Origin: Paenibacillus ferrarius
Lineage (GTDB): Bacteria; Bacillota; Bacilli; Paenibacillales; NBRC-103111
DNA length: 64,000 bases
Direction of reading: 5' to 3'
Assembly (NCBI RefSeq): GCF_002027705.1
Contig: NZ_MBTG01000018.1
Coordinates: 92,176 to 156,175 of the forward strand
A model generated the notes under the pieces. It was not told the DNA's origin, did not search any database, and was given only the letters and a program-made list of their open reading frames with translations. The position numbers were made by a program, and so were the translations under genes. The stretch's first letter is position 1, and the number at the start of each line of letters is the position of its first letter. This document shows positions 10,160 to 20,400 of the stretch, piece by piece.

Positions 10160-11050
10160 TTAAGTCAACAGAAACTCTACTACTTCAGCCTTCAGCGTTT
10201 CTTGAAATTGCACGCGATCAAAGCCGGGCGGGTCTTGCGAGGGGGGAAAGGCTGGTGAAATCATCTCAGCTGGGAAAGGAGTCAGGAAGGAATAATGTCC
10301 GGCATTCTCCACCGTACGATAGCGAATCATTTGAGGTTCAGCAACACTATTCATGATGATCTGCGCGTGAAAAGGAAGTGCGTAAGGGTCTCGCTCGGCA
10401 TCCAACATGAGAATGGGGAGCCGAACGTTGTTTAATGCTCCCTCATTACGGAACCAAACGGACGCCGGGGCTAGCAAAATCAGGGACCGGATGCGTGAAT
10501 CATGAGGAACATCGATCTGCTGCGGCTTCCCATCCGGGCTCTCATTAGGGAAGGAGGTCGGGATACCGCCAGCTGCTGCAAGCGCGGTGTAGCCCCCCAT
10601 GGAATGCCCGATGACCGAATGGCCTCCCGGCTGTAGAAGCCCCTTAAACCTCTCATCTTCAAAAAACCAGTCGGCTGCCATGCGAAGGTGCCGGGGGCGA
10701 TAGGTGAGGTTTTGGACAGTACCTTCCAAACTATTATCATTGCGGTTATTAAATGGATGTTCGAGAAGGCCAACGATAAAGCCGCTGCGCGCTAAATGCC
10801 GAGCGAGCGACCGGTACACAAGCGGTGAACCGCCTGTACCGTGTGAAATGAGGACTAGTCTAAATTTTCCCTCTAGCGGCGCTGCGTCTCTGGCCACCTC
10901 CAACGAGTACGGCCCTAACTTATCAGTCTGTTCCGGTGCATCTGTCGGATACATCACGATCATGGGAACGGTCACCTTCAATGCGTTGTCGGTAATTTGT
11001 ACCTCACAGCAACCTGCATATCCTTCAACAATGTCTTCTATTTTGTTCAT
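10160..11050 (-). CDS. Alpha/beta hydrolase of the dienelactone hydrolase/PAF-acetylhydrolase-like group
   Basis: This 296-residue cytoplasmic protein has a complete alpha/beta hydrolase triad. Nucleophile Ser150 sits in the elbow GHSMGG, a likely acid Asp216 or Asp220 in LMLDAERDPY, and His251 in ENAGHYSF. HGTGG near residue 70 supplies the oxyanion region. It resembles the predicted dienelactone hydrolase family (COG4188 type), whose substrates are mostly unknown esters or lipids. No signal peptide is visible. It follows the AraC-family gene by 33 bp in the same direction and is probably its co-transcribed partner. Both are the only intact genes inside the small Tn7-like element, so this is cargo. 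The bases from 10047 to 10159 downstream contain no gene. Confidence 0.82.
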   Translation of the reverse strand: MNKIEDIVEGYAGCCEVQITDNALKVTVPMIVMYPTDAPEQTDKLGPYSLEVARDAAPLEGKFRLVLISHGTGGSPLVYRSLARHLARSGFIVGLLEHPFNNRNDNSLEGTVQNLTYRPRHLRMAADWFFEDERFKGLLQPGGHSVIGHSMGGYTALAAAGGIPTSFPNESPDGKPQQIDVPHDSRIRSLILLAPASVWFRNEGALNNVRLPILMLDAERDPYALPFHAQIIMNSVAEPQMIRYRTVENAGHYSFLTPFPAEMISPAFPPSQDPPGFDRVQFQETLKAEVVEFLLT

Positions 11051-11083
11051 CTTGATTTCTTCCTCTCCTTGAGCTACATGCTC

Positions 11084-11959
11084 CTAATATGGCGAGCCAA
11101 CGGGAATATATATGTCTAATACCGAATCCTCGTTCATCGGTCCTAGATATCGATGGTCGTAACGCACAAACTCCGGCCAATTCGTACGAATGCTGCCTGA
11201 CTGGGGTAACCAGATTTCATAAATGTACTGGAACGTATCGTTGAGTCTCGATAATGTCCCCTTATGAGTAAAAACCGCATAAGTTACAACTGGGAGCAGC
11301 TTAGCGACCATTCCCAAGGGAACTACACTCTCCTCGCTAGCCACCTCGACACAAGCGATATACGTGACTTCCCATTGCCTACCTGTAAGTTCAATGACCG
11401 CATAAAATATGTCTTCCGTATCCGGCTTTCGCTCAATTTCAAACAAACGCTGCCTAAAGCTCCGCCATAGTTTTCCGACTTCGTCCGAATTGACACCCGG
11501 TATCGACATGCCGACCAGATGCATCTTATTCAGGCAGACAATAGCTGGCACGAGGGAGACGCTCTTACTCAAATGCTGTAGCCCCACTTCATCCAAAGGA
11601 AGCTTCTCCATTGCCCGGAACAGCGTGTCCTTCATGTCCCTTTGCTTTCGAAATTGTCCAGGCGAGATGGAGAACATTTTCCCAAAGGCTCGGGCGAAGG
11701 ATTCCTGAGACTCGAACCGGTACAGGATGGCAATATCTATGATCCTTTGGTTGGAATAAAATAAATCGTATGCTGCTTGTGTCAATCTCCGCTTGCGTAT
11801 GTACTCCGAGACGGAGTTTCTCGTAACCGATAGGAAGATCCGGTGAAAATGGTACTGCGAATAGCCCGCAGCCTCCATAACCTTGGTGCTTAATCTCTCA
11901 TCGGTCAGATGATCCTCAATATAGGTAATGGCCTTGATTACCAAATCCTTATAATTCAC
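11084..11959 (-). CDS. AraC-family regulator with C-terminal GyrI-like effector domain
   Basis: The N-terminal 105 residues form an AraC DNA-binding domain (LTDERLSTKVMEAAGYSQYHFHRIF, then a second helix-turn-helix ending SPGQFRKQR). The C-terminal 165 residues look like the GyrI/Rob-type ligand-binding fold (FTHKGTLSRLNDTFQYIYEIWLP). Proteins of this layout sense small hydrophobic or cationic compounds and activate detoxification genes. Here the target is plausibly the hydrolase directly downstream. ATG 11959 is used. The 228 bases between this gene and the right-end boxes hold no other gene; the promoter should lie there but no strong -35/-10 pair stands out. Confidence 0.88.
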   Translation of the reverse strand: MNYKDLVIKAITYIEDHLTDERLSTKVMEAAGYSQYHFHRIFLSVTRNSVSEYIRKRRLTQAAYDLFYSNQRIIDIAILYRFESQESFARAFGKMFSISPGQFRKQRDMKDTLFRAMEKLPLDEVGLQHLSKSVSLVPAIVCLNKMHLVGMSIPGVNSDEVGKLWRSFRQRLFEIERKPDTEDIFYAVIELTGRQWEVTYIACVEVASEESVVPLGMVAKLLPVVTYAVFTHKGTLSRLNDTFQYIYEIWLPQSGSIRTNWPEFVRYDHRYLGPMNEDSVLDIYIPVGSPY

Positions 11960-12187
11960 TGTAATGCCTCCATATCGATATACTCACTTTACGACAGATG
12001 GAACGCTCTGTTTTGATATTTTTTGCGGAATTTTACTTTACTCAACAGCTAACATTACTTTCCAACAGCAGATAGTTTCCTGATCAGCCACACTCTTCGG
12101 TTCGCCAAAAGAGCGATCTCTGGAAATTGCTCAGTCTCGCTGGTTTTAAACAAATCTGCCCGTCCCTCGGTTAATGATGCATCGTTA

Positions 12188-12275
12188 GTCTAAGACTTTA
12201 TTTTCCTGGTCTACATCTTTATTTTCTTAGTCTACAACTTTATCTTCCAGTCTATTACTTTATTTTCTTTCTACA
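12188..12275 (-). repeat. Putative transposon right end: four close-packed TnsB-like boxes
   Basis: Four copies of GTCTANNACTTTATTTTC start at 12188, 12209, 12230 and 12250, a period of 20-21 bp, and end at ACA 12273-12275. They are the inverse of the boxes at 9975-10046. A fifth box of this family (CAGTCTACAACTTTATTATTC) occurs alone at 12377-12397. Confidence 0.55.
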
Positions 12276-12400
12276 CCAGCCGGCCGCTGCCGGCGCGCCG
12301 ATCGCAAACCCGAGCCTCATCCGGAAGAAACAGGAGCGTGAGCGGCAGGCTGCTCCAGCCGACCACCGCTCGTGTTCAGTCTACAACTTTATTATTCGGA
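12276..12400. other. GC-rich spacer between two transposon remnants
   Basis: About 100 bases here are much richer in G and C than the DNA on either side, which is AT-rich transposon end. A minus-strand frame (FFRMRLGFAIGAP) could be a middle piece of the kinase whose C-terminus lies at 9796-9917, but the match is too short to rely on. An orphan box of the 12188 family closes it at 12377-12397. Confidence 0.3.
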
Positions 12401-12665
12401 AACAATAATCATGATACTTTTTATTTCTGGTGATATTTGCTTTTATCTTGAGAATATTTCCTTGAACCTCTTTAATCAATTCTTCCATAGCTTTAACATG
12501 TATTCTACCTGACTTCCATCCTAATTCCCTAATAAGGTATCCTTCTGAAGGAGCTTTATTATCACTAGCTTGAATGAAAGGCTTATAATCCTTCCCATAT
12601 CCTTGGCCTCTACCGTCCTTTAGTCTATTCATCTGCGTTTTGTGAATGGCACTACCTCTAGTCAT
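12381..12665 (-). pseudogene. tnsA: Truncated tnsA (Tn7-like transposase endonuclease subunit)
   Basis: ATG 12665, preceded by AGGGGGAAGAAAG, opens a frame whose first 56 residues match the start of Tn7 TnsA. RLKDGRGQGYGKDYKPF corresponds to RIKEGRGQGHGKDYIPW of Tn7, and ELGWKSGRIH to the segment ending KTGRVHH. After GRIH the homology stops and about 39 unrelated residues follow to a stop at 12381. The catalytic part of the endonuclease (Glu/Asp/Lys core) is absent, so it is non-functional. TnsA normally cuts the 5' ends of the transposon and works with the TnsB transposase. The gene lies next to the box-filled end at 12787-12912 and reads away from it, exactly the Tn7 arrangement in which tnsA is first from the right end. 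Confidence 0.8.
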
Positions 12666-12690
12666 CTTTCTTCCCCCTAAAATAAAATAT

Positions 12691-12739
12691 GCGTTCACCC
12701 TATGGAGTGAACGCAGCTGTTAACTAAGGACATATGTCC
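12691..12739 (-). promoter_or_regulatory. tnsA leader: hairpin and palindrome, conserved in both copies
   Basis: An 8-bp stem (GCGTTCAC/GTGAACGC, 12691-12714) and the palindrome GGACATATGTCC (12728-12739) lie between tnsA and the TnsB-like boxes. The same pair recurs in front of the second tnsA scrap at 32846-32869 and 32883-32894, nearly identical over about 90 bases. They are candidates for tnsA transcription or translation control. Confidence 0.55.
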
Positions 12740-12786
12740 TGTATATCTTGGTACTATCAAATCTCGCAAAAATATTATTTTCTATA

Positions 12787-12912
12787 CTTCATAACTTTAT
12801 TTGTCACTTCAAAACTTTATTGTCTACTTCAAAACTTTATTGTCTACTTCAAAACTTTATTGTCTACTTCAAAACTTATTTGTCTACTTCAAAACTTATT
12901 TGTCACCCAACA
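12787..12912 (-). repeat. Tn7-type right end: six TnsB-like boxes at exact 20-bp period
   Basis: Boxes beginning CTTC start at 12787, 12807, 12827, 12847, 12867 and 12887 (unit about CTTCAAAACTTTATTGTCTA). The end closes with CACCCAACA at 12904-12912. Read from the terminus inward it is TGTTGGGTGACAAATAAG, which closely resembles the Tn7 terminus (TGTGGGCGGACAAAATAG). Overlapping boxes next to tnsA identify it as the right end. Confidence 0.85.
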
Positions 12913-12919
12913 GCCGTCA

Positions 12920-13065
12920 TGTTGGGTGACAAATAAGTTTTGAAGTGCAAGAAACCAGCAAACATAAGGGTTTGCTGGTTTTTCATATAAAATCGATTTA
13001 CAAATTAAGTTTTGAAGTGGTGTTTTAGAGTAGAAATCCCGATTTACAAATAAGATTTGAAGTAC
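12920..13065 (+). repeat. Tn7-type left end: three spaced TnsB-like boxes
   Basis: TGTTGGGTGACAAATAAG begins at 12920, an exact inverted match to the right-end terminus 7 bp away. Boxes of the form TACAAATAAGTTTTGAAGTG lie at 12928-12947, 12999-13020 and 13045-13065. Three well-separated boxes in about 150 bp is the layout of the Tn7 left end. A terminator-like hairpin (AACCAGCAAAC/GTTTGCTGGTT, 12952-12983) sits between boxes one and two. Confidence 0.85.
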
Positions 13066-13130
13066 TTCTAACAAACTATTTATAAAGAGATCCCTATCAA
13101 CAAACGTATCCGTTAGCGTAATGACATTTC

Positions 13131-13364
13131 TTAATCAGCGAGAGCACGTTTTATGTTCGCTTTTGCTTCATCAACCAACTTTTCATCTCTATCATCAATT
13201 GCCTGCAACATTATCAAAATAGGAATAAATATGGCAATCAATCGAGCTAATAGCTACGTTTCTTCATCTACATCCCCATATTCTTTAAAAAAATTACCTC
13301 GATTATCCTTGAATTGAAAATTCTTTGTATCTACTAAATTCCATATTTTTGAGAAAAACTCCAT
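13131..13364 (-). pseudogene. Small hypothetical gene with one internal amber stop
   Basis: AGGAGG stands 8 bases in front of ATG 13364, and 78 in-frame codons run to TAA at 13131, interrupted only by one TAG at codon 37. The conceptual product starts MEFFSKIWNLVDTKNFQF; its second half is a hydrophobic helix (LIAIFIPILIMLQ) followed by a charged tail. I do not recognise it. The intact Shine-Dalgarno sequence and single lesion suggest recent inactivation or a sequencing error. Confidence 0.5.
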
Positions 13365-13432
13365 TAGCCAATCCTCCTAAGAATGTCTTAGTCATAAGTT
13401 AAAATTGCCATATAACAGTTTATATTTCTTCA

Positions 13433-13900
13433 TCAGCCCTGCGAAATTGCAGAACTTATACAACGATTAATCTCCATTTTCAATACTTCAATTAAAGTCA
13501 TCCCTAATTTCTCGTCTTCATTTGGATATGCCCTAACTGCAGTTAATCCAGCCGTGTAATTGACAGTTTTTCCTGGATAACGGATTGCCACGTATTGAAT
13601 GACTGGATTATTCATTCCATCGCGAATTGAATCTCGATAAGCGTGCATTTTATCGATATCTACCTTTTTCGGTTTTCCCATGTTACTTAACTCTTCAATA
13701 CTAAGCTCCGGCTTATGCTTGTGAATGATAGCATGACAATTAGCACATACGGGTCTCAAGTCTTTAATAGGGTGTAATTTATATGTTTTTCTAATAGAAT
13801 GCAAAGGCACCAAATGGTGTACTTGAATAAAACCATGTCCAACTTGTCCATAGAAAACCTTGAAATCAAAACCGCAAGCGATGCATTCTTTTCCTCCTTT
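13433..13900 (-). pseudogene. HNH endonuclease fragment
   Basis: Joining frames across a shift near 13890 gives an HNH nuclease core: a Cys pair in ECIACGF, the catalytic HH in FIQVHHLVPLHS, and a second Cys pair with His in RPVCANCHAIIH. The end (about 85 residues after IIHKHKP) is not typical and may be fused from elsewhere. There is no start codon in the HNH frame; the N-terminus runs into the YdeI-like scrap to the right. Intact relatives are usually restriction-type or phage-defence nucleases, but this copy is broken. Confidence 0.65.
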
Positions 13901-13941
13901 AGCCTTAGTTCAATATCTTCATCTATCCTAAGAGAATTGTG

Positions 13942-14136
13942 ATCCATAATAGGAAGAACCCTTCTTCCTTCGTCTCTCATTAACCCCAACTTTTCGAGGT
14001 GGCGGACACGTTCTTTATTTAATTCAGTCCATGAGCTTTTCTTACATCTAGGTGACAACCTCTGAGCCAGCTCCGTTTCAGAAATTTTCTTTTTGACTCC
14101 ATCGATCCATCCAAAGCACAAAGCTTCCTCAACATT
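13942..14136 (-). pseudogene. YdeI/OmdA-family fragment
   Basis: About 65 residues match the YdeI/OmdA family signature (EEALCFGWIDG, then RLSPRCKKSSWTELNKERVRHLEKLGLM). Both ends are cut: the left runs into HNH sequence and the right into unrelated bases that encode a methyltransferase scrap on the other strand. It is a relic with no inferred role here. Confidence 0.65.
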
Positions 14137-14286
14137 CAGGAGATTGCTTTGGAAAGAAAGTACGATATTGCAATATGCCATGCCTTTTTACTTCATGTAC
14201 CGAACCCAATGGTTATACTGAAGAAGATGATTGATTGTGTTGTTGATATAGGAAAAGTGATTACATTTGAACCTCATTGGATTTTC
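14134..14286 (+). pseudogene. SAM-dependent methyltransferase fragment
   Basis: About 50 plus-strand residues (YDIAICHAFLLHVPNP, then VITFEPHW) correspond to motifs II-III of class I methyltransferases. The SAM-binding glycine loop and the C-terminus are missing. It abuts the YdeI scrap on its left and a short inverted-repeat motif at 14302 on its right, as if cut by rearrangements. Confidence 0.6.
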
Positions 14287-14301
14287 CTGTCCAACAGTGA
14301 G

Positions 14302-14335
14302 CAACACTCCACATGTGTTGAGTGCTGTGTCTTGG
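14302..14335 (+). repeat. Imperfect inverted repeat, left copy (partner at 31966-31995)
   Basis: The stretch around CCACATGTGTTGAGTGCTGTGT is repeated in inverse orientation at 31966-31995 (TCCACACATGTG, then AAGTGCTGTGTGTCGG), about 75 percent alike by eye. Each copy marks the broken end of a gene scrap. They may be termini of a nested element. Confidence 0.35.
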
Positions 14336-14458
14336 ATACTTCCTAGAAATAAAAACGTCTGACAACTCAATCACTTCCTTGATCTTCACCCATGCCGAAC
14401 GTTAGAGCTTGCAGAGCGGTTAACCATCACCGTATCATCTAAAAAGCCAAAATAAAGA

Positions 14459-14480
14459 AGACCCCTATGCCTAGAGGTCT
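14459..14480 (-). terminator. Terminator of the giant SLH protein gene
   Basis: On the minus strand the stem AGACCTCTA/TAGGGGTCT (one mismatch) with loop GGCA is followed by TCTTCTTTATTTT, 14 bases past the stop codon. The 100 bases to its left contain nothing I recognise. Confidence 0.7.
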
Positions 14481-14494
14481 CCATATCTCGAATC

Positions 14495-17400
14495 CTATTC
14501 GATTTTCTTCACATGAAGCAGGTTCATGATCACCGTCACAGCTTCGGCACGTGTTACCGTTTCTTTAGGTGCGAACTGGTTACCGTCGCGTCCTTTGACG
14601 ATGCCTATCTGTTTAATCATGAACACCGCTCCCTTGGCCCACTCTGGAATCTCGCTTTCATCGGAGAAGCCAGTCGCGACATCCGTTGGGATCTTCGCGC
14701 CATACGCCTTAGCAATCATCATCGCCATTTCCATCCGCGCAATGTTCCCGTCCGGGCGGAAGCTACCATCTGTGTAGCCTGACAAGATGCCGGATTCTAC
14801 AGCTTGAGTGATCGCTTTCTTCGCCCAAGTAGGAATCTCATTCGTATCGGTGAAGCTTAACGTTGTGTTTCCATTTGAAGGCTTCCATGCATTCATTAGC
14901 ATCGTAACGAATTCTGCACGCGTAATCGTTGCGTCCGGTTTAAAGTTGCCATCCGTGTAGCCATTAACGATTCCCTGCCGCACCGCTTGTTTGATTGTCT
15001 CTTCCGCCCAATGACCGGCGATGTCGCTAAAGTTAACTTCCGTGGACTCAGTCGCTACGACGGGCAAGCCCGACTTTTTATCCACTACAAGCACCGCGAA
15101 CTTCGTAAAATGGTTAACCTCTACGCGGATCTGGTTCCCGTCGATCTTGCCTCCAGGAACTTCTACCCAAGCCTTCTTTCCTTCATCATAATAGAACAAG
15201 GCTATTGTTTGATTATCCTTTACCTTGGTCGGGTCAAAGGTAAAAGTCAATGTCACCGGTTTACTAAAATTGCCCGAGTAATTCTTTAGAATCTCGAATA
15301 TAGAGCTTGCCAGCACCTCATGATTCGCCAGCAGGCCAGGAATCTCACTTAATTCTTCTATCGTTATCTTCAATTCTTTGTCTGAAGCATTAGCTGGAAC
15401 AGTAATGAGGATCTTGCCATCCAAGCTCATCTCGCCAAGTTTTCCTAACGGAAGCGTAAGAATCCCGTTTGTTGAGCGAATCGGGTCAATGTTGGAGCTT
15501 CCGCCATTTCCACCGCTTCCACCAGAACCGCCCGACCCGCCGCTACCTCCACTGCCTCTTGGCATAACAGCCTTGGACGGAGCGGACGCTGCGCTTGATC
15601 CGACCCCATTCTTCGCAACTACCGTGAACGTATATTCCGTGCCGTTCGTCAGTCCCGTGACTGTGATCGAACTCGCGGTTGCTGAGGTTCCTGTGAATCC
15701 TCCCGGATTGGACGTGACCGTATACCCCGTGATTGCACTACCGCCATCGTTCAACGGTGCGTCGAAGCTAACCGTTGCCTTGCCATTACCTGCGCTCGCC
15801 GTTACATTCCTCGGAGCGCTCGGCACACCGACACCGATCGGCGCAACGGGTGTCACACTCGCCGATGCTACCGATGCCGCGGAGTCGCCTACTACATTTG
15901 TCGCAATTACCATGAACGTATATGCCGTGCCATACGTCAGTCCCGTGACTGTAATCGGACTCGCAGTTGCTGAGGTTCCTGTAAATCCTCCCGGACTTGA
16001 CTTGGCTGTATACAGCATGATCGCACTACCGCCATCACTGACCGGTGCGTCAAAGCTGACGGTCGCTGCTCCATTCCCTGCGGTCGCTGTTACATTCGTT
16101 GGCGCTCCTGGCACACCTGGCACACTAATCGGCGTCACACTCACTGATGCCAATGATGCCGCGGAGTCGCCTACACCATTCGTCGCAACTACTGTGAACG
16201 TATACGCCGTTCCATTCGTCAGTCCCCTGACCGTGATCGGACTCGCGGTTGCAGAAGTTCCCGTGAATCCTCCCGGATTGGACGTAACCGTGTAAAGCGT
16301 AATCGCATTCCCGCCATCACTCGCTGGGGCGTCGAAGCTAACCGTTGCCGTTCCGTTACCTGCGGTCGCCGTTACATTCGTTGGCATGCCTGGTGCACTC
16401 GGCACAACAATCGCCGCAGTCGGTGTAACACTCGCTGACGCCACCGATGCCGCCGAATCGCCTACACCGTTCTTCGCGACTACCTTGAACGTATACGCCG
16501 TTCCATTCGTCAGTCCCGTAAACGTAACGGGACTTGCGATTACAGAAGTTTTCGTGAATCCCCCTGGACTGGACGTAACCGTGTAAAGCGTAATCGCACT
16601 CCCGCCATCATTCGCCGGGGCGTCGAAGCTAACCGTTGCCGTTCCGTTACCTGCAGTAGCTGTTACATTCATTGGCGTGCCTGGTGCAATCGGCACAACA
16701 ATCGGTGCAGTCGGTGTAACACTCGCTGACGCCTCCGATATTGCCGAAAAGCCCGCATAATTCTCCACGTATACTACGAATGTATATGAAGTTCCATTCG
16801 TCAGTCCTGTCACTGTGATCGGACTCGCGGTCATAGAAGTTCCTATGAATCTTCCCGGATCGGATGCGACTTTATAGTAGAAGATCTCACTACCGCCATC
16901 ACTGACTGGGGCGTCAAAGCTGACTGTCGCTTCTCCATTCCCTGCACTCACCCTTACATTCCTTGGGGCGCTTGGCGCACCGCTCGGCACAACGGGCGTC
17001 TCACTCGCCGATGCAGCGGAGTCGCCTATAATATTCCTCGCGACTACCGTGAACGTATACGCCGTTCCATTCGTCAGTCCCGTGATTGTGATCGAACCCG
17101 CGGTTTCAGAGGTTCCTGTAAATCCTCCCGGACTGGACGTGACCGTATATTGCGTGATCGCACTTCCTCCATCACTCGCTGGGGCGTCAAAGCTAACTGT
17201 CGCTTCTCCATCACCTGAAATCGCTGTTACATTCGTTGGAGCATCTGGCACGACAACAATCGGCGCAGTCGGTGTAACGCTCGATGACGCCTCCGATGAC
17301 GCGGAATCGCCTGCACCATTCTTCGCGACTACCGTGAACGTATACGCTGTTCCATTCGTCAGTCCCGTCACTGTGATCGGACTCACGGATGCAGAGGTTC

Positions 17401-20400
17401 CTGTGAATCCTCCCGGACTGGACGTGACCGTATAGCCTGTGATCGCATTTCCTCCATTACTCGCTGGGGCGTCGAAGCTAACTGTTGCTACTCCGTTCCC
17501 TGCGTTCGCCGTTACATTCGTTGGAGCGCTCGGCACTGCAATCACTTTAAACGCTTTTGAATAAGAATATCCTGCTACATGACTTGCATTCTGGTCGTCA
17601 ACAAGAACGTGCAAATACCACGTACCTCCAGTAGAAGGTGTAGTAATGGAATCTTCGCTCGTGAACGCTACCCATCCCGCGTTCGGCCACGCTAGTACCG
17701 TTTCCGTTGGTGACCATTGGTAATACGTTTTGGCGGATTGTGCGGAATCAGGAATGTCTACCGTTACCTTTGTTGACACAGATTGTTTTCCCACGGATTC
17801 ACCGTTTGGAGAAAAGCTGACTCCCGCAGACAAAATATTAACGAAAAGATACCGAGTATTATTAGCATAATCCTTCGCGGTAGAAGGATTAAACCCTATT
17901 ATCGTACCTTTTCTGTCTGAATTCATTCCGAATGCTAGAGCCCCTATTGCAGTTAAATCTCCTTCAACAATAACACTTGTTAATAGGCTATTATTTTCAA
18001 AAGCATAAATACCTACGCTCTCTACAGTTTTTGGAATTCTCACGCTTGTAAAACGGTTGTACTCAAATGCACTAAGACCTATACTCTTTACACTGCTTGG
18101 GAACGTGACACTCGTTAATTGGTTATTAGAAAATGCTTCCTTGCCTATACTCGTTACACCCTCCGAAAGCGTCACACTCGTTAATCGATTATATTTAAAA
18201 ACAGATTGTCCTATACTCGTTACGCTGTTCGGGATTGTGACGCTTGTTAATTTATTAGTAATGAATGCACTATTGCCTATACTCGTTACACTGTTCGGGA
18301 TCGTGACGCTTGTTAATTGGTTATCAGAAAATGCACTCTCTCCTATACTAGTAACACCCTCCGAAAGCGTCACACTCGTTAAATGGGAGTTAGCAAATGC
18401 AAGTTTTCCTATACTCGTTACACTTCCCGGAATCGTTACATTCGTTAATTGGGTGCCATAAAATGAAAATTGCTCTATACTCGTTACACCCACCGGAATT
18501 GTCACACTCGTTAATTGGGAGTTATAAAATGCAAATTCTCCTATACTCGTTATACCCACCGGAATCGTGACCTTCGATACATCTTTACCCATAAATACTT
18601 GCCGGCCTAATGCGACTACAGCATGCCCATCTAATTCAGCAGGGATATTAACCACTTTATCTACTCCGCGATAACCTGTAATCGTCGCCATTAGCATCGC
18701 ATTTAATACATACGTATAATCCTCATTTGCGCTAGGGATCACACGTTCTGATGGGACCGATGCCGCCGAGGTTCCTATCGCATTCTTCGCGACTACCGTG
18801 AACGTATACGTCGTTCCATTCGTCAGTCCCGTGACTGTGATCGGACCCGCAGTTACAGAGGTCCCTGTGAATCCCCCCGGATTAGACGTAACCGTATAGC
18901 CCGTGATCGCACTCCCGCCATCATCTTCTGGGACTTCGAAGCTAACCGTCGCCGTTCCTTTACCTGCGGTCGCTCTTACATCCCACGGCGCGCTTGGCCA
19001 TGTCTTCGAATTGGCTGTCACGCTAGCCGATGCTACTGATGCCGCCGAATCGCCTACAGCATTCGTCGCAACTACCGTGAACGTATATGCCGTTCCAAAC
19101 TCCAGTCCTCTGACTATGATCGGACTCGCCGTTGTAGAGGTTCCTGTGAAACCTCCCGGTTTGGACGTAACCGTATAGCCCGTGATCGCGCTACCGCCAT
19201 CGCTCACTGGGGCATTGAAGCTAACCGTTGCTGCTTCTTTACCTGCGATCGCTTTTACATTCGTCGGCGCGCCTGGCACTACCTTCGTATTGGGTGTGAC
19301 GCTAGCCGATGCTGCTGATGCCGCCGAATCGCCTACACCATTCTTCGCGACTACCGTGAACGTATACGCCGTTCCATTCGTCAGTCCCGTGACTGTGATC
19401 GGACTCGCAGTTGCAGAGGTTCCTGTGAATCCCCCCGGATTGGACGTAACCGTATAGCCCGTGATCGCGCTACCGCCATCACTCTCCGGGGCATTGAAGC
19501 TAATCGTCGCCGTTCCATTACCTGCGGTCGCAATTACATTCGTCGGTGCGCTCAGCAGCAAGGCACCAGTAACTTTAAACGCTTTGGAATGGGAATAACC
19601 GACTATATGATTCTCATTCTGATCGTCTACTCGAACATACAGATACCACGTACCTGCAGCAGGAGGCGTAGTAATGGAATCCTCGCTCGTGAACGCTACC
19701 CATCCTGCGTTCGGCCCTTCTGGTACCGTTTCCGTTGATGACCATTGGTAATACGTATGGGCTGATGGTATGGAATCAGGAATAGCTACCGTTACCTTTG
19801 TTGACATCGATTGCTTACCCACGGATTCACCGTTAGGAGAATAGCTGACTCCCGCAGACAAAATATTGAGGTATGGATACCCAAAATTATTCGCATTGTC
19901 CTTCGCGGGGGAAGGATCAAACGCTATTATCGTACTGTTTGGATTACCACCGAACGCTGTATCTCCTATTGTGGTTGAATCCCCTTCAACAATAATACTT
20001 GTTAATAGGTTCGTACTAAATGTATATTCTCCTATGCTCGTTACATTCTTCGGAATCGACACATTCGTTAATTGGTTATGATGAAATGAAAATTTCCCTA
20101 TATTCGTCACGCTATTCGGAATCGTCACACTCGTTAATCGGTTAAAAGAAAAGGCATGATTGCCTATGCTCGTTACACCAACCGGAATCGTCGCACTCGT
20201 CAATTGGTTATACTGAAATGCATATTCTCCTATACTTGTTACACCAACCGGAATTGTCACACTCTTTAGTTGGTTATATTGAAATGCATATTCTCCTATA
20301 CTCGTTACACCAACCGGAATCGTCGCACTCGTCAATTGGTTATTCTGAAATGCATATTCTCCTATACTTGTTACACCAACCGGAATTGTCACACTCTTTA

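Larger units (their letters stand above)
9915..12275. mobile_element. Small Tn7-like element without transposition genes (cargo: hydrolase and AraC regulator)
   Basis: Two sets of related boxes in opposite orientation bracket this 2.36-kb segment. The left set reads inward as AAAATAAGTTTTAGAC-like boxes at 9975-9992 and 10028-10046, plus a possible terminal box after TGT at 9915. The right set has four boxes of the form GTCTANNACTTTATTTTC starting at 12188, 12209, 12230 and 12250, ending in ACA at 12275. TGT...ACA termini, spaced boxes on one side and close-packed boxes on the other match the known Tn7 end architecture, and the box resembles Tn7's TnsB site. No tns genes lie inside, so it would depend on transposase from elsewhere. 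I see no matching 5-bp target duplication. The exact termini are inferred. Confidence 0.55.

Noticed and set aside
12787..12912. CRISPR-like look of the 20-bp tandem repeats
   Set aside because: There are no variable spacers; the units abut directly, and the terminus and adjacent tnsA identify TnsB-type boxes.
15378..17435. Long plus-strand open frames (up to 305 codons) opposite the SLH protein gene
   Set aside because: They are antisense shadows of the FN3 repeats: low-complexity, Pro/Val-rich, repeating with the FN3 period, and with no ribosome sites.
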